NCBI GenBank assembly: GCA_012295275.1
Contig: CM022668.1
Coordinates: forward strand, 10,471,162-10,535,161
DNA length: 64,000 nucleotides
Source of the DNA: Chrysomallon squamiferum
Taxonomy: Eukaryota; Mollusca; Gastropoda; Neomphalida; Peltospiridae
Direction: 5' to 3'
Shown: piece after piece, positions 50,257-64,000 of the stretch
Layout of the letters: each line of letters opens with the position of its first letter
Numbering within the stretch: the first letter of the stretch is position 1
Notes under the pieces: model-generated
Told to the model about the DNA's origin: nothing
The model's input: the letters and a program-made list of their open reading frames with translations, nothing else
Database searches by the model: none
Made by a program: the position numbers and the translations under genes

Positions 50257-50823
50257 CCATATTAAAGTTACATGTACATATCTATATATGTATGCCTGTA
50301 GGTTTGAATATATTGTATATATGTTTTTATTTGTTGAATCTTTTCTTCTTTTCCCTTTATTTATGGTATATCTACATGTGTATATATGCATGCATGTACG
50401 TTTATGTGTCTGTATCTGTATGTGTGCGTATGTGTATATGTATATATCTGTGTGTGAGAAAGAGATAATAATTCCTACCAAAAAGTGACTGAGGCGAAGA
50501 TGACAGCTGATAAAACGGGTACAACAGGAAAGACGATGATAATCACATCTTTACTGCCTGCTGGTGAAGTAACTTCTATGTGAAACAGAATAAAATATAA
50601 AAATGAATTAAGAAAGGACAGGGAAGAAAGAACGCAAAGAGAAAACCAGTATATTCTTTGTTTTGTGTATTATTTTAAATAAGATGTAAAGAAAAACCAG
50701 TATAAAAGTGTACATGTGTCTGAGTGTCTGTGTGTAAGTACGTCCACATGTATGTGCAACTATTTGTTCAGATGAACCTACATTCAGTTACAGGTAATGC
50801 TGTTAAGTTATCTTTTTTATCTG

Positions 50824-50870
<47 letters not shown>

Positions 50871-53504
50871 TTATATATTTATTTATGAACTGGTGATAAT
50901 GAATTAAGTCATAATTTGAATCATAGCGATAGTTATCTATCTTGAAACTTATTGTAAGATTCAAAATACATTGCTAAACTAACTCTAATGAGAAAAACAG
51001 ATCTGGAACCAAACTTTGATGAAAGAAAAAAATACCACGCGTAAAATAAATACTAGTAAATAAATTTTTAAAAAGTTTAAAAAAATTTAAAAAAATAAAT
51101 AATAAACACATAAATAAATATATGAAAAGTAAATAAACTCATTTTGAAGTATGTTTGATAACAGATAAAATAACGAGGCATGAGGTATTAAGTAATCCAA
51201 ACCTTGTCGTGTATTTTAGTACATCTAAATGTGGCTGTAAATATTGTGTATGTTACATTAACACTTCTCATCTTCCGCACAAACATTTCATGCAGTGCAT
51301 TAATATGTTTAAATTTGGCTACAAATGTTGTATTCAACATCTTAACATATGTAAGCTTCAGTACAAACTGCAGTACATTAATATATTTAAAGCTGGCTAT
51401 AAATATTGTATGAAACTGACATACGTATATATAGATATTTCAGTACAAACCTTGCGTGCAGGTTTCACCTTCCCAGCCTGACAAAATCCACCAACACAGA
51501 GTCCACTTTCATGATGACAGTTTTCAGAACAGAGGCAATGTCTGTCTTCACATTTCTTTAAACAGTTTTCTCCATAAGTATCGTTACTACACTCTGAAAA
51601 ATAACAGTTTTAACTTTAGCATTGGTACAAACTCACTGATATTCTATGGAAGAAAAGGTGTTAAAATTTGTTAAAGTGTATCAGGTTACATATTTTTACA
51701 GGGTTAGACACATAACGAAATTAAAAAGTTTAATAAAATGAATGCCACTGTAAAAGAAAAATGTAACAGCAAAATATAATGAATTACGTCGCTATTAACA
51801 GTGACAGCTACATAAGAAAGCTGATAATAACAGTAGCAGCTCTGGTACTTGTAAAGAGTAATGGTAATGTTGTTTCTGGGACTAGCAGTAGCTGCTGCAT
51901 TAGTAAAGGTTTTTGTTGTAGTGGTTGTAGTGGTGGTACTATATATGTTGAATGTATTGCGTGCGTGTTAAGAAAATCTTTAATTCTGTTAAGAAGAGAA
52001 AAGTAACAGCTCATCATAATTTTATGTTTGTTTGTTTGTTTTACTTTCTCTGCATGAGTCACTTCTCCAGCCAGATAAACATTCTCCTTCGCAGGATCCT
52101 GTCATGTGATCACAAGGTGCTTTTGTATTTTTACACTTTCTGCTGCTGCAGTTGTAAGCACAGTTTGGTCCAAACATCCCATCACAACCTGAAGTAAATT
52201 TATTTATTTATTGTACGTTAGTTCTTTAGTTTCAAATTACATTATTAATATAACCAAGAGTGTCCACTTGCTTTGAATTGTTTTAAATTATACCCTGACT
52301 TTCACAACACGTACAAACGTAATTACATTTCTACCCACCTTTCTACCCATCTGGCCATCCACCCGTATTCCTACCGACTTAATTAGGAGCCACATATATA
52401 CATTAAAAACAAATAAACAAGGATACACATACAGAGATCTTATATGCAAACATACATAAATACACATACATATACCGATATATGCATACAAAAAACTTCA
52501 TTATATACATAATTTTCCTGAGAACTTAGTCTAACAAGAATGTAATTTATACAGATGTGTTGTTATTAATCAGTAACTGATATTAATTCACCAGTCCTGT
52601 AATAAGAGAATAGTTAAAACATGACTCACTTTCATTACAGCTTGGGTTTTTCCATCCTGGTTGACAACCATTTTGACATTTCACATTCTGAGCATCACAC
52701 TTAGAGTTGTTATCTGTGCAATGTCTTTCACTACACTTGTACTCACAGTTAGGTCTATACGTGTCATGTCTGCATTCTGCATAGAAAAAGGAATTGTTTA
52801 AAATAATTGTTATTGTTATTGATGTGTTGATGTACTAGTATTGTATCTCAACATGTGCTAGCCTGTTGTTGTTTTTTTGATTGTCTATCTGTTTACATCT
52901 CTACCTACCTACTTACCTATATGTTTGTGTCTGTCTGTCAGTCTGTCTTCGCAGGTTTGTCCTCATCAGAGGTCCAAATAATAAAATGTTTTTGAAAATA
53001 TTTACAGTTTTTGTTCTCATCCACCACTCACAATAAACATAAATCGTTGCGGCCAGGCGTTGCTATAGCAACCACCCAGGCTTTCTCCAACAAAACAATT
53101 TTAAACATATCGAGATCACTGGTGGATGTAAATAAGACAAAATTCTCACGTCACCAAACTCATATGAAACATATTTTAATATCTCACAAAATGTTGCATT
53201 TGAAACCCAAATAGAGTTCCGATTTTCGACCTCAAACATTTATTACTGCTACTACAACTATTGTCATTATCATCATTACAATGAGTAGCGTTATCATTAT
53301 TATTATTTTTACCATTATTATTTAGTACCAAATATTAAATAAACTTTGTTTTGATTTAAAACAAAGCTGTACCATTTGTACACTTTGGTCCTGACCATCC
53401 TTTATTCCACTTTGTGTTAGAGCATTCTGTGACGTCATCACATCCAGAATTACAGTGACAGACATACTTACAGTCTAAACCATACTTACCCGCTGTACAG
53501 CCAG
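49465..53504 (-). CDS. EGF-repeat single-pass membrane receptor, minus strand (joined exons, 5' end missing)
   Basis: Exons in order: 53504-53373, 52776-52630, 52188-52045, 51593-51451 (EGF-like), 50575-50479 (transmembrane) and 49630-49465 (tail with stop TAA). The EGF exons are all phase 1, and the transmembrane exon runs phase 1 to 2, exactly as in the plus-strand gene. The predicted protein has four EGF-like modules, one helix and a ~55-residue acidic tail ending YTGYAYDPKLS, with no kinase or phosphatase domain. One base is missing in the 51.5-kb exon and the tail may be shifted, so it may be a pseudogene. The signal peptide and N-terminal lectin-like exons expected in this family are not found between 53504 and 54350. 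MEGF/Tie-like scavenger receptors are the alternative family label. Confidence 0.65.
49762..49880. repeat. (ATAG)n/(ATGG)n microsatellite
   Basis: Two linked tetranucleotide runs in the intron between tail and transmembrane exons. Confidence 0.95.
50212..50250. repeat. (AC)n microsatellite
   Basis: CA run. The surrounding 49930-50460 is TGTATG-rich low-complexity intron, which creates long chance frames on both strands. Confidence 0.9.
50479..50575 (-). CDS. Transmembrane exon of the minus-strand receptor
   Basis: Acceptor TTTCACATAG, donor GTAGGA. VTSPAGSKD is followed by a ~22-residue hydrophobic helix from VIIIVFPVV to FASVTFW. It holds the same position as the plus-strand exon 58119-58233 but is little conserved in sequence. 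Confidence 0.75.
50826..50872. repeat. (ATTT)n microsatellite
   Basis: About 12 TTTA units. 50880-51200 is AT-rich intron. Confidence 0.95.
51220..51420. repeat. Degenerate tandem repeat in intron
   Basis: ACATTAATATGTTTAAATTT followed by GGCTACAAATGTTGTAT recurs three to four times with drift. The 108-codon plus-strand frame over it is repeat-derived. Confidence 0.55.
51451..51593 (-). pseudogene. EGF-like exon with a one-base deletion
   Basis: Acceptor TTATTTTTCAG, donor GTTTGT. Starts ECSNDTYGENC and carries extra cysteines (HCLCSENCHHESGLC). At 143 bp it is one short of a multiple of three, unlike every other phase-1 EGF exon here. The expected GWEGETCTQ end is in another frame from the start. 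The cause is either a disabling mutation or a sequencing error. Confidence 0.7.
52045..52188 (-). CDS. EGF-like exon
   Basis: 144 bp, phase 1, acceptor TTTACTTCAG, donor GTAAAA. GCDGMFGPNC start, APCDHMTGSC middle, LSGWRSDSC end. Closest in the window to plus-strand module 6 (56879-57022). Confidence 0.8.
52630..52776 (-). CDS. EGF-like exon
   Basis: 147 bp, phase 1, acceptor TTTTTCTATGCAG, donor GTGAGT. ECRHDTYRPNC start, CSERHC, NGCQPGWKNPSC end. All eight cysteines present. Confidence 0.8.
53059..53072. promoter_or_regulatory. RFX-type X-box palindrome
   Basis: GTTGCTATAGCAAC is a perfect 14-bp inverted repeat matching the RFX factor consensus. It lies in an intron of the minus-strand receptor, in a GC-richer patch (GCGGCCAGGC...CCACCCAGGC). 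Confidence 0.45.
53373..53504 (-). CDS. First visible EGF-like exon of the minus-strand receptor
   Basis: 132 bp, phase 1, acceptor TTTCAG, donor GTACAG. GCTAGKYGLDC, CHCNSGCDDVTEC and KGWSGPKC match the short first EGF module that normally follows the lectin-like domain in this family. Upstream exons are not found before the 53.56-kb TC tract. Confidence 0.75.
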
Positions 53505-53554
53505 CTGAAACTGAAATTAAAATATTTAAAACATTAGATGTGTCTTAGTTATAC

Positions 53555-53790
<236 letters not shown>

Positions 53791-53836
53791 CCGTATCTAC
53801 CTCTTTCTCTCTGTATGTGTATGTGCCTGTGTCTGT

Positions 53837-53882
<46 letters not shown>

Positions 53883-53934
53883 ACAACAACATCAACTCAA
53901 CAGTATCATCAACATTCAGAAAAATCACAATTAC

Positions 53935-53986
<52 letters not shown>

Positions 53987-54349
53987 GAAATAAAGAAGAA
54001 CAGCTAGAACATGATCTGAAAGCTTCAAAATAACTTAACTGTTATAAAGCTTATTTTTATTAAAGTCAACAAAATACAGAATACGTCATATTTCTCTGTT
54101 CTAATTTGTTTTTAATTGATTCTCTCTTTTTTTCCTTTGTTTGTTTGACTTGTATTTGTACATATGTATGTCTTTCTTTTACTGTATCATTCAAAAGAAA
54201 GGGGAAAAAAAAAAATTACGAGAAGGAAATAAAAGGCAGAATGAAAACATGATGTGGTAAAGCCTAAGATATATAAATTTTTTTTATTTTTTTTTTTTTA
54301 ATTATGGTTTTAATATTTATTTTAATCCTTTTACAAATGTGTTTTTCAG

Positions 54350-63835
<9,486 letters not shown>

Positions 63836-64000
63836 GTAAAACATTCACCATGTATCTCTGTGAGTCAGTCAGTCGATCTGTTTTTCTGTCATTCATTATT
63901 TCTTCCTTCCTATCTGTCGTTTTGACTGTCTGCTTACCTGTGTGTCTGGCTGTCCGTACGTCCGTCTGTCCCTCTGTCTGAATCTATACATACGTATGTA

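Noticed and set aside
49727-50488. Long His/Tyr/Cys-rich frames on both strands
   Set aside because: They lie in TGTATG/ATAG low-complexity intron between the tail and transmembrane exons.
51155-51481. 108-codon plus-strand frame with several cysteines
   Set aside because: It runs over a degenerate tandem repeat and antisense to an EGF exon; its cysteines do not follow EGF spacing.

Overview
The window is AT-rich eukaryotic nuclear DNA. It is dense in (TC)n, (AAT)n, (ATT)n, (GT)n and (ATAC)n microsatellites and has short exons bounded by GT/AG introns. Three gene families point to a lophotrochozoan, most likely a mollusc: multi-EGF receptor tyrosine phosphatases, an nSTAND3-ankyrin gene, and a zinc-ribbon/PIN-XPG mobile-element protein. 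The species cannot be named from the sequence.

Layout. 1-2.3 kb: degenerate GGATCATTACCAGGA-type repeats and AT-rich DNA. 2.3-6.7 kb: a decayed gene (+) with an exon of acidic 15-residue repeats, two small exons, and an nSTAND3-type NTPase remnant plus ankyrin repeats carrying several stops and frameshifts. 6.8-11.1 kb: a copy of a dispersed repeat ('family A') split by a 3.45-kb DNA transposon (7553-10999) with long terminal inverted repeats, a 5-bp target duplication and a broken minus-strand gene with a PIN/XPG-like nuclease domain. 11.1-40.2 kb: about 29 kb of nested tandem repeats. These are family A (11.1-17.5, 28.25-30.5 and 37.4-40.2 kb), eight copies of a ~1.39-kb 'family B' unit (17.5-28.25 kb), and four near-identical 1,723-bp 'family A-prime' units (30.6-37.4 kb). 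Family B is homologous to the internal exon block of the 2.3-6.7 kb gene. A 200-N assembly gap lies at 40218-40417.

40.4-47.6 kb: microsatellites, a 67/69-bp minisatellite, an EGF exon cut short by (TC)n, a three-copy ~110-bp repeat, a possible hAT-like end and a CpG-rich island. 47.6-53.5 kb: minus-strand exons of an EGF-like receptor (four EGF modules, a transmembrane exon, a short tyrosine-motif tail with no phosphatase domain in view), plus a separate EGF exon and intron that form an inverted duplicate of 57.36-58.06 kb. 54.35-63.84 kb: 17 plus-strand exons in consistent phase. They encode seven EGF-like modules, a transmembrane helix, a linker with YxN motifs, and the greater part of a classical protein tyrosine phosphatase domain with intact KNR, WPD and HCSAGIGRTG motifs. 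The gene continues past the right edge, and its first exons are not identifiable.

The two receptor loci lie head to head and neither shows N-terminal exons between them. This suggests local duplication and inversion within a receptor cluster. All functional statements come from motifs, splice phase and within-window comparison; no database search was possible.
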